Source of the DNA: a virus | Virus record (IMG/VR): IMGVR_UViG_3300042566_002057 | Coordinates: 62,001-126,000 of that record | DNA length: 64,000 nt | Reading direction: 5' to 3' (one strand) | Shown: piece by piece, positions 1 through 9,067 of the stretch | Layout of the letters: every line of letters begins with the position of its first letter | Position numbering within the stretch: the stretch's first letter is position 1 | Translations under genes and position numbers: made by a program | Notes under the pieces: model-generated | Seen by the model: the letters and a program-made list of their open reading frames with translations, nothing else | Databases searched by the model: none | What the model was told of the DNA's origin: nothing

Positions 1-1
1 A

Positions 2-127
2 AATACAAATAAATTCAATGAGTATGAGAAAAAAAACGAATACTATCTAAGATCTAATAGTTGTCTATATAATTATCAACAATTACTTAGTGATACGATA
101 GAAGATATAAATAATTGTTTATTATGA
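2..127 (+). CDS. C-terminal end of an unidentified protein (5' end outside window)
   Basis: An open frame enters from the left edge and runs 41 codons to a TGA. The stop overlaps the next gene's ATG in an ATGA arrangement, the same coupling seen through the following glycan cassette, so it is probably the preceding member of that operon. The tail is rich in Asn, Tyr and Leu and has no recognisable motif. Confidence 0.6.
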   Translation, partial: NTNKFNEYEKKNEYYLRSNSCLYNYQQLLSDTIEDINNCLL

Positions 128-1011
128 TAGATATTATATTAGTTCACACTGGTACTGTTTTTGAGAGTTATATAAATGATTGTATCACTCAACTAAAAAA
201 ATTTAACTTAAAAATACATCTAATATTAAGTGATTGTTTGTTCGACAAGGTCGAACACAAAGATGTTATTTTAGTAAAAGCAGAAGACTACCTAGATGAT
301 TATTATAATAATTTTAATCTTATTGGACATGACAATTCTTTTAGAGATGGATTTTGGATAAGAACTTCAACAAGATTCTTCTTGATAAATTCATATGCTC
401 GTAATAACAACGTACAATCTTTTTTTCACATAGAAAATGATAATTTGATATTCAATGATTTAAACAACATCAAACAATTTTTACAATCACAATCTTATGA
501 TATGGCCTTAGTTGTTGATTCAGAACAAAGATGTATACCATCTGTTATTTGGTTTAGAGATTCAACTATAACAAAAAGGTTATCAGAACACATTTATAAT
601 AACAATAGTGTTAATGATATGACAAATTTGTATAATTTTTTTATATCAAATAGAGATATTGTCACAAACTTACCAATAATACCATCTTATGTAGAACAGA
701 CAAAATTAATTAGTACTACCGGAATAAATTATTCTGGTGAAATTAATTATTCAAATTTTTATGAAGAGCTACAGTGTGTGTTTGATGGAGCTGCTATTGG
801 TCAATACATAGGTGGAATTGACACAAGAAATAATCCAAGAGAAACTGAAGGTTTTGTAAATGAAACTACAATATTTGATGTTTCTAAATTCAATTTTTTT
901 TGGAAAAATACAAAACCATATTTTGGTGATGAATTAATTCCTATAGTTAATTTACATTTACATAGTAAAAATCTAAAAAAATTCTTAAATTATGGACTTT
1001 ATACAAGGTGA
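124..1011 (+). CDS. Putative glycosyltransferase-like protein
   Basis: This 295-residue protein is first in a set of surface-glycan genes. I chose the ATG at 124 rather than the TTG three codons upstream because it forms an ATGA overlap with the preceding frame. The N-terminus (IDIILVHTG) looks like a first Rossmann-type strand. A segment with HIENDN near residue 105 resembles the metal-binding acidic motif of GT-A transferases, and FDGAAIGQYIGG near residue 220 resembles an acceptor-side motif of such enzymes. The next gene, an exostosin-like transferase, overlaps its end by 20 bases. Family assignment is tentative; transferase rather than another nucleotide-sugar enzyme is inferred mostly from context. 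Confidence 0.5.
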   Translation: MIDIILVHTGTVFESYINDCITQLKKFNLKIHLILSDCLFDKVEHKDVILVKAEDYLDDYYNNFNLIGHDNSFRDGFWIRTSTRFFLINSYARNNNVQSFFHIENDNLIFNDLNNIKQFLQSQSYDMALVVDSEQRCIPSVIWFRDSTITKRLSEHIYNNNSVNDMTNLYNFFISNRDIVTNLPIIPSYVEQTKLISTTGINYSGEINYSNFYEELQCVFDGAAIGQYIGGIDTRNNPRETEGFVNETTIFDVSKFNFFWKNTKPYFGDELIPIVNLHLHSKNLKKFLNYGLYTR

Positions 1012-1837
1012 GAAATTCATATACTTACAAAATGAGAATATAGTTTATTGTGCAACTCACGATGTAAATCAGTTCTTCAGAAGTTGTCAAATTAGTAAAC
1101 CATTTATTTTAATAACACATAATAGTGATGGATATATAACTGACAATCCGAGATATGTAAATACACTTGAACCACATCACCACGCTGATGTGAGTCTAAT
1201 TCCAGAAAACTTACATAAATGGTTTGGTTGTATGGTAGAATATCAACATGAAAAAATAGTTTCAATACCAATTGGAGTTGAAAATGCAATGCACTTCCGT
1301 AACAAAGGAGAAATAATAATCAATACATTAAATAAAAAAAATAATAAGTATTCAGATAAATTACTTTTTGTCAATTTTAAGATTTCTAATAATTACTCAG
1401 AAAGAATATCTGCATACAAGTCTGTTGAAGGTAAACCATTTTGTACATTTTCAGAAAAAATGTTTACAGAAGAACAACTTAATCCACCTACAGAAGCTTT
1501 TCCACCTATACACACAGAACCTTATGAGTATTTTGTTGATGAGATTAGCAAACATAAGTTTGTTTTATGTCCGGTGGGTAATGGATTAGAATCACATAGG
1601 TTATGGGAAGTTCTATACATAGGTTCAATTCCTATTACTCGTAGAAATGTAAACTACTCATTTTACGAAGATAAACTACCTATACTTATGGTAGATGATT
1701 GGTCTGAAATCACAGAAGATTTTTTAATTCAGAAATATTCAGAAATAACAAACAAATTAGAGAATAACTTCTATAATTTAGAAATGTTAAATTTTTCATA
1801 TTGGAGAGATTTAATCATTAACGAATCAAAAAAATAA
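992..1837 (+). CDS. Exostosin-like (GT47-type) glycosyltransferase
   Basis: This 281-residue protein has the C-terminal signature of exostosin/GT47 transferases: KFVLCPVGNGLESHRLWEVL followed by GSIPIT and then a PILMVDDW stretch (about residues 188-235), where the Glu-x-x-Arg-x-(W/Y)-E region binds the nucleotide sugar. It would transfer a sugar from a nucleotide donor onto a glycan in the host cytoplasm. It overlaps the preceding gene by 20 bases and lies 6 bases before the NodZ-like gene, so the set is probably co-translated. The target could be a host surface polysaccharide or a glycan on the phage particle; the sequence does not decide. Confidence 0.7.
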   Translation: MDFIQGEKFIYLQNENIVYCATHDVNQFFRSCQISKPFILITHNSDGYITDNPRYVNTLEPHHHADVSLIPENLHKWFGCMVEYQHEKIVSIPIGVENAMHFRNKGEIIINTLNKKNNKYSDKLLFVNFKISNNYSERISAYKSVEGKPFCTFSEKMFTEEQLNPPTEAFPPIHTEPYEYFVDEISKHKFVLCPVGNGLESHRLWEVLYIGSIPITRRNVNYSFYEDKLPILMVDDWSEITEDFLIQKYSEITNKLENNFYNLEMLNFSYWRDLIINESKK

Positions 1838-1843
1838 ATTAAA

Positions 1844-2650
1844 GTGAAATTTAGAATTATTCTTCCTCCAGTAGGTGGTTTATTTAGTCAACTACACATG
1901 GGTATTTGTATTCTTATAAAAGAGACAAATTTAGAAGATGTCGAGGCTTTTAATTTGAGTCCTTCCTCAATATATATAAATAAAAAGGATAATTATATAA
2001 TTGAATCATTCAGTGGAATATATGAGATGACTGATGATGACTCATATATTCAAATAAAAGATGATAATATTACTATTGAATATGATAAGTATTTGAGCCT
2101 TTCTAATCCATTTTCTTCAATTGATATTGTTAAGTCCTTACTTAGTAAGATTAGAATTAAACAAGAGTTTTTATCATCTGTAGATGATTATGTAAATAGT
2201 TTTAATATAAATAAAAATACATTGGGTGTACACATAAGATTGACAGATATGAATAAATATCACACAAATGAGTATGGAAATTTATACTACGATGATTTTC
2301 TAATGAAAATAAAAAAGGTATTAAAAGACAACAGTTCTATTGATAACATATTTATATCTTCTGATAATTATGAGTCAATTGAAAAAATAAAAAAAGATTT
2401 GGATGATATTAAAATTAGTTATATAGAAAATATAAAAAGGTGTGAGTTGGAGACTTCAGATAATTATCAATTTCAACTTGATAATCTAAAGAGTGATGAG
2501 TATATAAAAAGCACATTTACAGAAATGTATCTTTTATCAAAGTGTAGTTATCTAGTACATAGAATTTCTGGATTCGCTTTATTCGCCATACTATATAGTG
2601 AAACTTTATCAGAGGATAGAGTTTTTCAAATAAAAAATGAAGAAAAATGA
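1844..2650 (+). CDS. NodZ/O-fucosyltransferase-like glycosyltransferase
   Basis: This 268-residue protein starts at GTG. It carries LGVHIRLTDMNKYH (near residue 126), which matches the H-x-R-x-(T/G)D motif that binds the GDP-fucose phosphate in alpha-1,6-fucosyltransferase/NodZ-type enzymes. FISSDNYE follows at the position where these enzymes have a conserved (V/I)-x-(S/T)-D segment. The N-terminal PPVGGLFSQLH resembles the glycine-rich loop of the same fold. It sits between the GT47-like gene and a cupin gene with a 4-base ATGA overlap downstream. The donor may be GDP-fucose, which would fit the second fucosyltransferase at 3051, but specificity is inferred. Confidence 0.6.
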   Translation: MKFRIILPPVGGLFSQLHMGICILIKETNLEDVEAFNLSPSSIYINKKDNYIIESFSGIYEMTDDDSYIQIKDDNITIEYDKYLSLSNPFSSIDIVKSLLSKIRIKQEFLSSVDDYVNSFNINKNTLGVHIRLTDMNKYHTNEYGNLYYDDFLMKIKKVLKDNSSIDNIFISSDNYESIEKIKKDLDDIKISYIENIKRCELETSDNYQFQLDNLKSDEYIKSTFTEMYLLSKCSYLVHRISGFALFAILYSETLSEDRVFQIKNEEK

Positions 2651-3054
2651 AGAAAATTTACTCAAAAATAGAATCTGAAAAACTGATTTGTTCAGTTATT
2701 TCTTTAGAAGACATTGGTTCTTATCGAATAGATATTAGTCCGGAGAGTGAATTTTTACAAGTTAGTGCTAGAAGTCTAAATGATAAAGTATTTGTAAAGG
2801 CACATAAACATAAACCTATTTTAAGAGAAACTACTATAACACAAGAGGCATGGATTGTACACAGAGGTAAAATAAAAGCAATGATATATGATATTGATAA
2901 AACCTTTATAGAAGAAATTATCATAACTGATGGTGGTTGTATAGTTTTATATAATGGAGGTCATAGTCTCACTACACTTGAAGAAAACACCATATTTTAT
3001 GAGATTAAAACCGGTCCATATTTTGGTTATGAAAATGATAAAGAAGATATATGA
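2647..3054 (+). CDS. Small cupin-fold protein (WbuC/WxcM-like)
   Basis: This 135-residue protein has a single cupin core: a first motif around KAHKHK (residues 55-60) and a second around GGHSL (near 107), with the beta-rich pattern EAWIVHRGKIKAMIYD between them. Small cupins of this type occur in O-antigen and sugar-modification operons as sugar isomerases or metal-binding accessory proteins. It overlaps both neighbours by 4 bases. The His pair suggests metal binding. I cannot say whether it is an isomerase. Confidence 0.6.
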   Translation: MKKIYSKIESEKLICSVISLEDIGSYRIDISPESEFLQVSARSLNDKVFVKAHKHKPILRETTITQEAWIVHRGKIKAMIYDIDKTFIEEIIITDGGCIVLYNGGHSLTTLEENTIFYEIKTGPYFGYENDKEDI

Positions 3055-3809
3055 TAACTGTCAATTTTAATCCATTAACCGATGATAAAAATATAGCACT
3101 TGGTAATCATATGTTTCAATATGCTGTCTGTAGAATAGTTGCTGAAAAAAATTCTTATAGTTTTTATATACCTCACAAAAGTTTTATTTCTCAGTGTTTT
3201 GAGAATATAGACCTAGGAGAAAAAAATGGTGAAATATTACATAATTACATTGAAAGTGCTGACCAAACATACGATCCTAATATTTTTTCTGTTTCAGACT
3301 TTACAAATTTAGTTGGTTATTTTCAAACTGAAAAATATTTTTTAGACTACGAAGACGATGTGAAAATGTGGTTCAAACCAACATTAGATAGTAAAACAAA
3401 AAGTATAATTGATAAATATCCAATATCTAAATATTGTTACATTCACTTAAGAGGAGGAGATTATAGAATTAATGGTTCACTATTACCCAAAGAGTATTTT
3501 GATAGAGCTATTGAAAAAGTCAAAGAGATTAAAAGTGACTTATCTTTTGTTGTTGTGACTGATGATTTAGAACTCTCTAAAAGTTATTTTCCAAACTTTG
3601 ATGCTATATCAAATGAAGTCATAACGGATTTTAAGACACTTTACTTTTCTAATTTTTCAATTATATCAAACTCATCATTCTCTTGGTGGTCAAGTTGGTT
3701 GACTGATAAAGAAATAACTATTGCTCCTAATAATTGGTTATATTATAACAATACAGCAAAAGATATTCATCCAAAAGACATTAAAACTAATAAATTTATA
3801 TTTATATGA
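3051..3809 (+). CDS. GT11 family alpha-1,2-fucosyltransferase
   Basis: This 252-residue protein has the family's hallmark motifs: GNHMFQYAVCRIVA near the N-terminus (the usual GN(Q/H)(M/L)FQYA), HLRGGDY at residues 132-138 (the H-x-R-x-G-D-Y GDP-fucose site), and SNSSFSWWSSWL near residue 205 (S-x-SFSWW). Length is slightly below the usual 280-300. It would add fucose in alpha-1,2 linkage using GDP-fucose. It is coupled to both neighbours by ATGA overlaps. Phage copies may modify host surface glycans or decorate the virion; the direction is not visible here. Confidence 0.88.
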   Translation: MITVNFNPLTDDKNIALGNHMFQYAVCRIVAEKNSYSFYIPHKSFISQCFENIDLGEKNGEILHNYIESADQTYDPNIFSVSDFTNLVGYFQTEKYFLDYEDDVKMWFKPTLDSKTKSIIDKYPISKYCYIHLRGGDYRINGSLLPKEYFDRAIEKVKEIKSDLSFVVVTDDLELSKSYFPNFDAISNEVITDFKTLYFSNFSIISNSSFSWWSSWLTDKEITIAPNNWLYYNNTAKDIHPKDIKTNKFIFI

Positions 3810-4927
3810 AATTTGATTTTGTAATAGTTGGTTCTGGTTTCTTTGGTGCTATCTGTGCTTATGAACTAAATAAGAGCGGATATAAATGTTTAGTTTTAGA
3901 AAAGAGAAATCACATTGGTGGTAATTGTTATACTGAAAATAAAGACGGTATAAACATACACACTTACGGACCTCATATTTTTCACACATCAAATGAAAAT
4001 GTTTGGTCTTGGATAAACCAATTTGTAAGCTTCAACAACTTCACACTTAGACCGGTTGCAAATTATAAGGATGAGATTTACTCTTTACCATTTAATATGT
4101 GGACATTTTCTAAATTGTGGAATATAACTCATCCTGAACAAGCTAAAAAAATTATTGAAGAGCAATCTAAAGAAATTGAGGAACCTCAAAATCTTGAAGA
4201 ACAAGCAATAAAATTAGTTGGTAAAGATGTTTATTATAAGCTTATAAAAGGATATACTGAAAAACAGTGGAGAAAGTCAGCGACTGAACTTCCAAAAGAA
4301 ATTATTAAAAGACTTCCGGTAAGATTTACTTATGACAACAATTACTTTAATGATAAGTATCAAGGTATTCCAATTGGTGGATATACTCAAATTTTTGAGA
4401 AGTTGTTACAAGACATCGAAGTTAAATTAGAAGTAGATTACCTAAAAGATAAAGAATATTGGAACTCACAATCAAAGAGAGTAATTTATACCGGTCCAAT
4501 TGATGCTTATTTTGATTATCAATTTGGTGAACTAGAATATAAAACTACTGAATTTGACCATAAAAGAATTAAATCTGATAATTTTCAAGGAATTGCTATG
4601 ATGAATTTTACAGATATTGAAGTACCGTATACTAGATGTATTGAACATAAACACTTTGAGAACTCTGTATCAGATTCAACTTGGATTAGTTATGAGTATC
4701 CAGTGGAATATAATAAAACAAAAGAACCTTATTATCCAGTTAATGATAAAGTAAATAATGAAAAGTACACTGAATATAAAAATCTTTCACAGAGTATAGA
4801 AAATATTTATTTTGGTGGAAGATTAGCTGAATATAAATACTATGACATGCATCAAGTTATAGATAGTGCTCTTAAATTTGTAGATAACTTATTAGAATCT
4901 CTGAATGATTCCAGGAATTTCTCCTAA
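3806..4927 (+). CDS. glf: UDP-galactopyranose mutase
   Basis: This 373-residue flavoenzyme converts UDP-galactopyranose to UDP-galactofuranose. The N-terminus FVIVGSGFFGAICAYEL is the FAD-binding Rossmann motif, followed by VLEKRNHIGGNCYTE, and the body has GPHIFHT, NYKDEIYSLPFN, GYTEKQWRKSATELP and a C-terminal FGGRLAEYKYYDMHQVI, all typical of bacterial Glf. Length matches the family. It closes the glycan operon and implies that a Galf-containing glycan is made. Its 3' end overlaps the convergent tail gene by 36 bases, so the two transcription units meet without a terminator. Confidence 0.95.
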   Translation: MKFDFVIVGSGFFGAICAYELNKSGYKCLVLEKRNHIGGNCYTENKDGINIHTYGPHIFHTSNENVWSWINQFVSFNNFTLRPVANYKDEIYSLPFNMWTFSKLWNITHPEQAKKIIEEQSKEIEEPQNLEEQAIKLVGKDVYYKLIKGYTEKQWRKSATELPKEIIKRLPVRFTYDNNYFNDKYQGIPIGGYTQIFEKLLQDIEVKLEVDYLKDKEYWNSQSKRVIYTGPIDAYFDYQFGELEYKTTEFDHKRIKSDNFQGIAMMNFTDIEVPYTRCIEHKHFENSVSDSTWISYEYPVEYNKTKEPYYPVNDKVNNEKYTEYKNLSQSIENIYFGGRLAEYKYYDMHQVIDSALKFVDNLLESLNDSRNFS

Positions 4928-5491
4928 TTCTAATACCTTACTCTTATCTAATACAAACTCAATATCGTAGAAATTAAAGTGGAATGTCAGTGTAAAATCT
5001 TGAGCATTTACTTTTTGTTGTGAGTAGTTAAAGTCTTGGTCAGAAAGACCTTTTAGAATTATTTCGTAGAATCTAATTACATAAATGGCATCTCTGTGTA
5101 TATCAACACATGTTATTGTAAACGGATAAATAAAAGAGTTTTCTGTATCTAAATAGTGTTTAGATATTATATCAAACATTAACCAATAATTTAAGTCAGA
5201 GTCTACTGATCTAAAAGTAAGTGTTAAATCGTGAGTAGTTGTTATATCTTGAATGTTTTTAGCTGGTTTGAATTGTCTTTCTTTACCTCTAATTAATATT
5301 TGTTTCGGCATATCAAAACTTATACCTGGAAAATTTACCGATTTGATAGTTGAATTTAAGTAATCAATAATATTTTCATACTGAATCCAATTTTTTTCTA
5401 ATATAGGTTTATAAGTATCCAGAATCTCTGATGGTAGAAAATCTGAGGGCAAATTGAATATAAACTGACTACTCTGACTATTTAATCTCAT
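4892..5491 (-). CDS. Putative tail-tube/baseplate protein (gp19/gp54-like fold)
   Basis: This 199-residue protein contains alternating beta segments such as DLTLTFRSVDSDLNYWLMFDII and, near the C-terminus, AQDFTLTFHFNFYDIEF, a pattern seen in T4-type tail-tube proteins and their baseplate-hub relatives. It follows the large structural gene with a 4-base overlap and lies in the virion block. I infer a tail or baseplate role; whether it is the main tube subunit or a hub relative is not decided by the sequence. Confidence 0.5.
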   Translation of the reverse strand: MRLNSQSSQFIFNLPSDFLPSEILDTYKPILEKNWIQYENIIDYLNSTIKSVNFPGISFDMPKQILIRGKERQFKPAKNIQDITTTHDLTLTFRSVDSDLNYWLMFDIISKHYLDTENSFIYPFTITCVDIHRDAIYVIRFYEIILKGLSDQDFNYSQQKVNAQDFTLTFHFNFYDIEFVLDKSKVLELGEIPGIIQRF

Positions 5492-7551
5492 TTACCTTTT
5501 AATTTTTTTAGTTTTTCTTGTGCGTCAACTAATCCAGTTGATTTCTTAAATGGTGAATTTTCTTTTGTTATTCCAGTTTCTTTAATAATTTGTTGAGTCT
5601 CACTTTTTATAGTATCATCTAAAATTATCTGTTGATTTAATGTCGCTGGAGGTGTTTTCTTATTTAAGTCTGCTGCTTGTTTATTCAACTCAGCAACGTT
5701 AACTTTATTATCAAATATTTTAAATAAACCGGTATAAATAACTGAAGTATTGGATTTACTAGAACCAATAATATAAAACACATTAATTCCGGAATCAAAA
5801 ATTGCTTTTATGTCCTTAAACTTACTTTGCGGTAATTTAAATACACACTGACCACCTTTTAAGTCAACTACACCAGCTTCTATATAAAGTGGAGCTGATA
5901 CTTCTGTTTTATCGTTCTTAATAACCATTTTAATCTCATCAAACAATGACATATCAAAATACTGTGGTGATGTCGACAAACCAGTAGCAATTGAGAATCT
6001 TACTATATTATCAAATGGATATAAAAGAACTTGAATTTGACCATTTCCAAAAAATGTTTGTGAATTAAACACCGCATTTTCAGACTTAGCAATAACATTA
6101 AACCTATCAACCAATACTGGAAAAGGAACCTGTACTGTTTCAACAACAACATTTGATCCACCTTGAGACATCGGTGTCATTGTGGTTGTTGGTGATGATA
6201 TGTTACTTGTTGCATTTGATATAAGACCATTAGGATCGTTTGGTGACAGTGATGACTGTTGCATAGACTGAGATAGTTGTAATATGTTTGTAGACGTTCC
6301 TAATATAGTAGCGGCTGAGTTTGGTGATATTATTTGTGGAGGTCTCGGTGGTAAATTCTTTAATTTCAACATACCCATTGAGTTTCCAATACCAACCAAC
6401 GAAGGATCTATAGCATTTTTAATGTTATAAATTTTAGGTTTAGATGCTTTATTTAAGTTAATCTTAATTAACCTAAGTGAATATTTAGATACTTCATCCT
6501 GTAACATACCATAAGAAGCTCTTCTTATAATGTATGAATCATCAACAGCATCTATTAATCTCATTTCAACATCTATAATAGCAGTCGTAGTTGAATACTT
6601 TATAATAGGTCTAAATTCAATTGTCTCATTAAAATTCTCAGTAACAACTGTTGTAATAGTTTTTCCTCTAATATTTTGTTCATACATTGTTATGTTGTAT
6701 TGAACATAAAATCTATTTCCTAAGTAATATGAGTCATCAATAAATTGTTTGAATCCCGCGATTGTGCCATTATAAGTACCGTAGATTTCAAAGAAATCAC
6801 CATTTGGACTTTGTTCAATCATTAAACCTAAACTCTCGAACTCTGGAGTTTGAGGAAGAGAAGTAGAAACTTTTGGTGATAACAAGTAAGTAGTTACAGC
6901 ATTAATAGTCTGAACTGAATTGATAAAGTGAAAATCAATGAAAATAGGTGTAGTGGTATTGAAACCGTTTCCATCAGACAATATTGAATTTAGACTATTC
7001 TCTTTTGGTCTGTTATCTACTCTTTGATTAGAAACAGCACCTAATGCTGGAATCTGAATTGTTATGTTCTTACCCCAAAGTTTCTCCTGAAATAAAAGAG
7101 GTGGTGACGTAAAGTTCATCAGATACTGTTGACTGATATCAGTCATATCAAAATAAAAATTACTTAAGTCGTATGTTCTTTGATTTTCTATATCATAAGC
7201 GAAAACTCGCATATAAAATCCAAGATATTCACCAAATGTCCAGTTAATAGGTAAGTGAACTCTTACACTATCATGTTTTGTTGGTGATGATATACCATAG
7301 TTTTTAATTTGTAAAAATGAGTAAAATGATGTATCTATTTTACCAAATCTGTTTGATACATTATCTAACTTGAAAAGTTGATTACCAACTGTATTCCCAG
7401 TAGCAGATGCGTCAGTTGCCATATAAGAGTTCAACTGATTTTTACTGTTTACTAATATATCATAAGACTCTGATAAGATGTTAGAATCGTCGTAGATATA
7501 TTCTATCAAAACATTCTTGTCTACTTTTAGAAATTTACTTACTTTTGACAT
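5488..7551 (-). CDS. Large virion structural protein, probably baseplate or tail
   Basis: This 687-residue protein is mostly beta-rich with many Asn, Thr and Tyr residues, typical of tail or baseplate components. A low-complexity linker rich in Ser, Gln, Pro and Asn (about residues 400-455) splits it into two parts, and the C-terminus is Lys-rich and helical. It is translationally coupled to the tail-tube-like gene. Its upstream region carries a TTTATATATA box 26 bases before the start, directly after the terminator of the preceding gene. I recognise no named family, so the exact place in the virion is open. Confidence 0.5.
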   Translation of the reverse strand: MSKVSKFLKVDKNVLIEYIYDDSNILSESYDILVNSKNQLNSYMATDASATGNTVGNQLFKLDNVSNRFGKIDTSFYSFLQIKNYGISSPTKHDSVRVHLPINWTFGEYLGFYMRVFAYDIENQRTYDLSNFYFDMTDISQQYLMNFTSPPLLFQEKLWGKNITIQIPALGAVSNQRVDNRPKENSLNSILSDGNGFNTTTPIFIDFHFINSVQTINAVTTYLLSPKVSTSLPQTPEFESLGLMIEQSPNGDFFEIYGTYNGTIAGFKQFIDDSYYLGNRFYVQYNITMYEQNIRGKTITTVVTENFNETIEFRPIIKYSTTTAIIDVEMRLIDAVDDSYIIRRASYGMLQDEVSKYSLRLIKINLNKASKPKIYNIKNAIDPSLVGIGNSMGMLKLKNLPPRPPQIISPNSAATILGTSTNILQLSQSMQQSSLSPNDPNGLISNATSNISSPTTTMTPMSQGGSNVVVETVQVPFPVLVDRFNVIAKSENAVFNSQTFFGNGQIQVLLYPFDNIVRFSIATGLSTSPQYFDMSLFDEIKMVIKNDKTEVSAPLYIEAGVVDLKGGQCVFKLPQSKFKDIKAIFDSGINVFYIIGSSKSNTSVIYTGLFKIFDNKVNVAELNKQAADLNKKTPPATLNQQIILDDTIKSETQQIIKETGITKENSPFKKSTGLVDAQEKLKKLKGK

Positions 7552-7580
7552 TACTACTGGTTAGAATTTAATGTATATAT

Positions 7581-7615
7581 AAAAAAAGAAAACCTTTCTC
7601 TCAAGAAAGGTTTTC
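7581..7615 (-). terminator. Rho-independent terminator
   Basis: On the minus strand an 11-bp stem (arms 7605-7615 and 7588-7598) with a 6-base loop is followed by seven T. It overlaps the last codons of the coiled-coil gene at 7601-7996. The T tract runs straight into the TTTATATATA box of the next gene, so terminator and promoter form one compact unit. Confidence 0.85.
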
Positions 7616-7996
7616 TCTAATAAGTCTTTGTTTGACATATTCTATAATGACATTTTCGGGTATATCTCCGTGTTTTATTTTGATAGCTCTCCACAATTCT
7701 TGTTCTTCAAGACCAAGTTTTTCAACTTGTTTATTAAGTGGGTCTACAAGTTTCTGTAGTTTCTGACCTTCAATTTCAAATTCTTGAACCACCTTTGCTA
7801 ACTCACCGACCGCTTCTTCAACAGAATTTCTATCATCAGCAAAATTTTCTTGAATATCTTCTACTTTGTGAATTAGATTATCAATATTTGCGGTAATTTC
7901 TCTAGCTCTTCTTTTATATAAATCTAAATTAGAATTTACTTTAAGATATTCTCTTCTTATTCTAACAGCCGCATTTACAAAATTTTCGTCAATCAT
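7601..7996 (-). CDS. Coiled-coil protein of unknown function
   Basis: This 131-residue protein is almost entirely helical. Heptad-like hydrophobic spacing between about residues 20 and 110 (for example NIDNLIHKVEDIQENFADD and VVQEFEIEGQKLQKLVDPL) suggests a coiled coil. It overlaps the preceding gene by one base and ends inside a strong terminator. It belongs to the small operon downstream of the gp32-like gene and could be a scaffold or accessory factor; there is no motif to name it. Confidence 0.55.
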   Translation of the reverse strand: MIDENFVNAAVRIRREYLKVNSNLDLYKRRAREITANIDNLIHKVEDIQENFADDRNSVEEAVGELAKVVQEFEIEGQKLQKLVDPLNKQVEKLGLEEQELWRAIKIKHGDIPENVIIEYVKQRLIRENLS

Positions 7997-8958
7997 TATT
8001 TGGAAGTTTCTTTTTTAGCTCTAGGTTTTCTAGTAGTTTTTGGTTTTGTTGGAGTCTCAATATCTTTTGTTAAAACCGGTTCTTTCTCAAAAGAAAGTGG
8101 TTCATGTTTTTCAACTTGTGTAACTGAATCTGTTATTTGTGGATTAACAGGTGTTGTAGTAGTATCAGCTCCATATACAACTTCTTTAATTTTTTGTCTA
8201 ATCATATCTTCAATCATTTGAGGATTTGACAAAATATTTTGAGTAAACTCTGATGCTAAGAAATCAATAATACTAGTGTTATAAGAATCTTCCATCATTT
8301 CAATAAAGTCAGGTCGAGGAATTCTGTTTTTAATTTCAAGTGAAATTGAAAAATCTTTTATTCTTTTTACGTTCTTAAACATATTTATAATAGGATCCTC
8401 AGTTTGTGTTTGAGTAACTTCTGGTTGATTATAATTAACTTCTTGAGGGGTAGGATCTCTATTTACTTCTACTCTCATCACAGGCTCATCGACTATTGGA
8501 GGTCTTTGTGTTACAACTGGTAATTCATCTTCTGAATCTTCACCTAAAATTTTAGCAAAGGCTTGTTGTTGATTCATTACTTGTGGTGAACTATCAATAG
8601 AAGCTCCATATTTTCTAGCCAGTTCAGCTTTTTCATCTTCTTCAGTAGTCATAACAATAGCACTTTCATTTACTGCCGGTGAAAGTTCTCCACCAAATCT
8701 TGAAGATATTTCTTCAGGATCATCTTGCATCATATTTGTTGGGATATTTTTTATTTTATCTGCTAAAATATTATAAGCACCTTGGTTGTTGAAAAAGTTA
8801 AGAGGGTCTATTTGTTCGGTGAAGTGATTTGTATCAGTTAGAGTCCTAACATCTAGTTTTTGTTTATTTTCGAGAATTGCGATGTTCTCAAAAGAATCAA
8901 TAACTTTGACAACTTCTCCTGTTTTATTATTTCTGAAAGTTTTATTGGCTAAATTCAT
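7996..8958 (-). CDS. Pro/Thr-rich protein of unknown function downstream of gp32-like gene
   Basis: I start this gene at the ATG at 8958 (320 residues). A longer frame reaches 9090, but its extra 44 codons would be translated through the gp32 terminator hairpin and do not resemble coding sequence. The N-terminus (NKTFRNNKTGEVVKVIDSFENIAILE) resembles a small SH3/KOW-like beta fold. The middle is disordered and rich in Pro, Glu and Gln. A helical block (RIKDFSISLEIKNRIPRPDFI and onward) precedes a basic C-terminal tail rich in Lys, Arg, Thr and Pro. Nothing identifies its role. Confidence 0.55.
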   Translation of the reverse strand: MNLANKTFRNNKTGEVVKVIDSFENIAILENKQKLDVRTLTDTNHFTEQIDPLNFFNNQGAYNILADKIKNIPTNMMQDDPEEISSRFGGELSPAVNESAIVMTTEEDEKAELARKYGASIDSSPQVMNQQQAFAKILGEDSEDELPVVTQRPPIVDEPVMRVEVNRDPTPQEVNYNQPEVTQTQTEDPIINMFKNVKRIKDFSISLEIKNRIPRPDFIEMMEDSYNTSIIDFLASEFTQNILSNPQMIEDMIRQKIKEVVYGADTTTTPVNPQITDSVTQVEKHEPLSFEKEPVLTKDIETPTKPKTTRKPRAKKETSK

Positions 8959-9021
8959 CTGGGTAAATTTTATTTTTCTTCTATTTATATAAGAATTAGT
9001 TCTTTTGTTTAAGTATATAAA

Positions 9022-9050
9022 AAAAAATCCCATATTTCTATGGGATTTAA
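9022..9050 (-). terminator. Terminator behind the gp32-like gene
   Basis: A 10-bp stem (9025-9034 with 9039-9048) with a 4-base loop is followed on the minus strand by a T-rich run. It lies just past the stop of the single-strand DNA-binding protein gene and separates it from the next gene. Confidence 0.8.
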
Positions 9051-9067
9051 TTTTTTCAGAGTTACTA

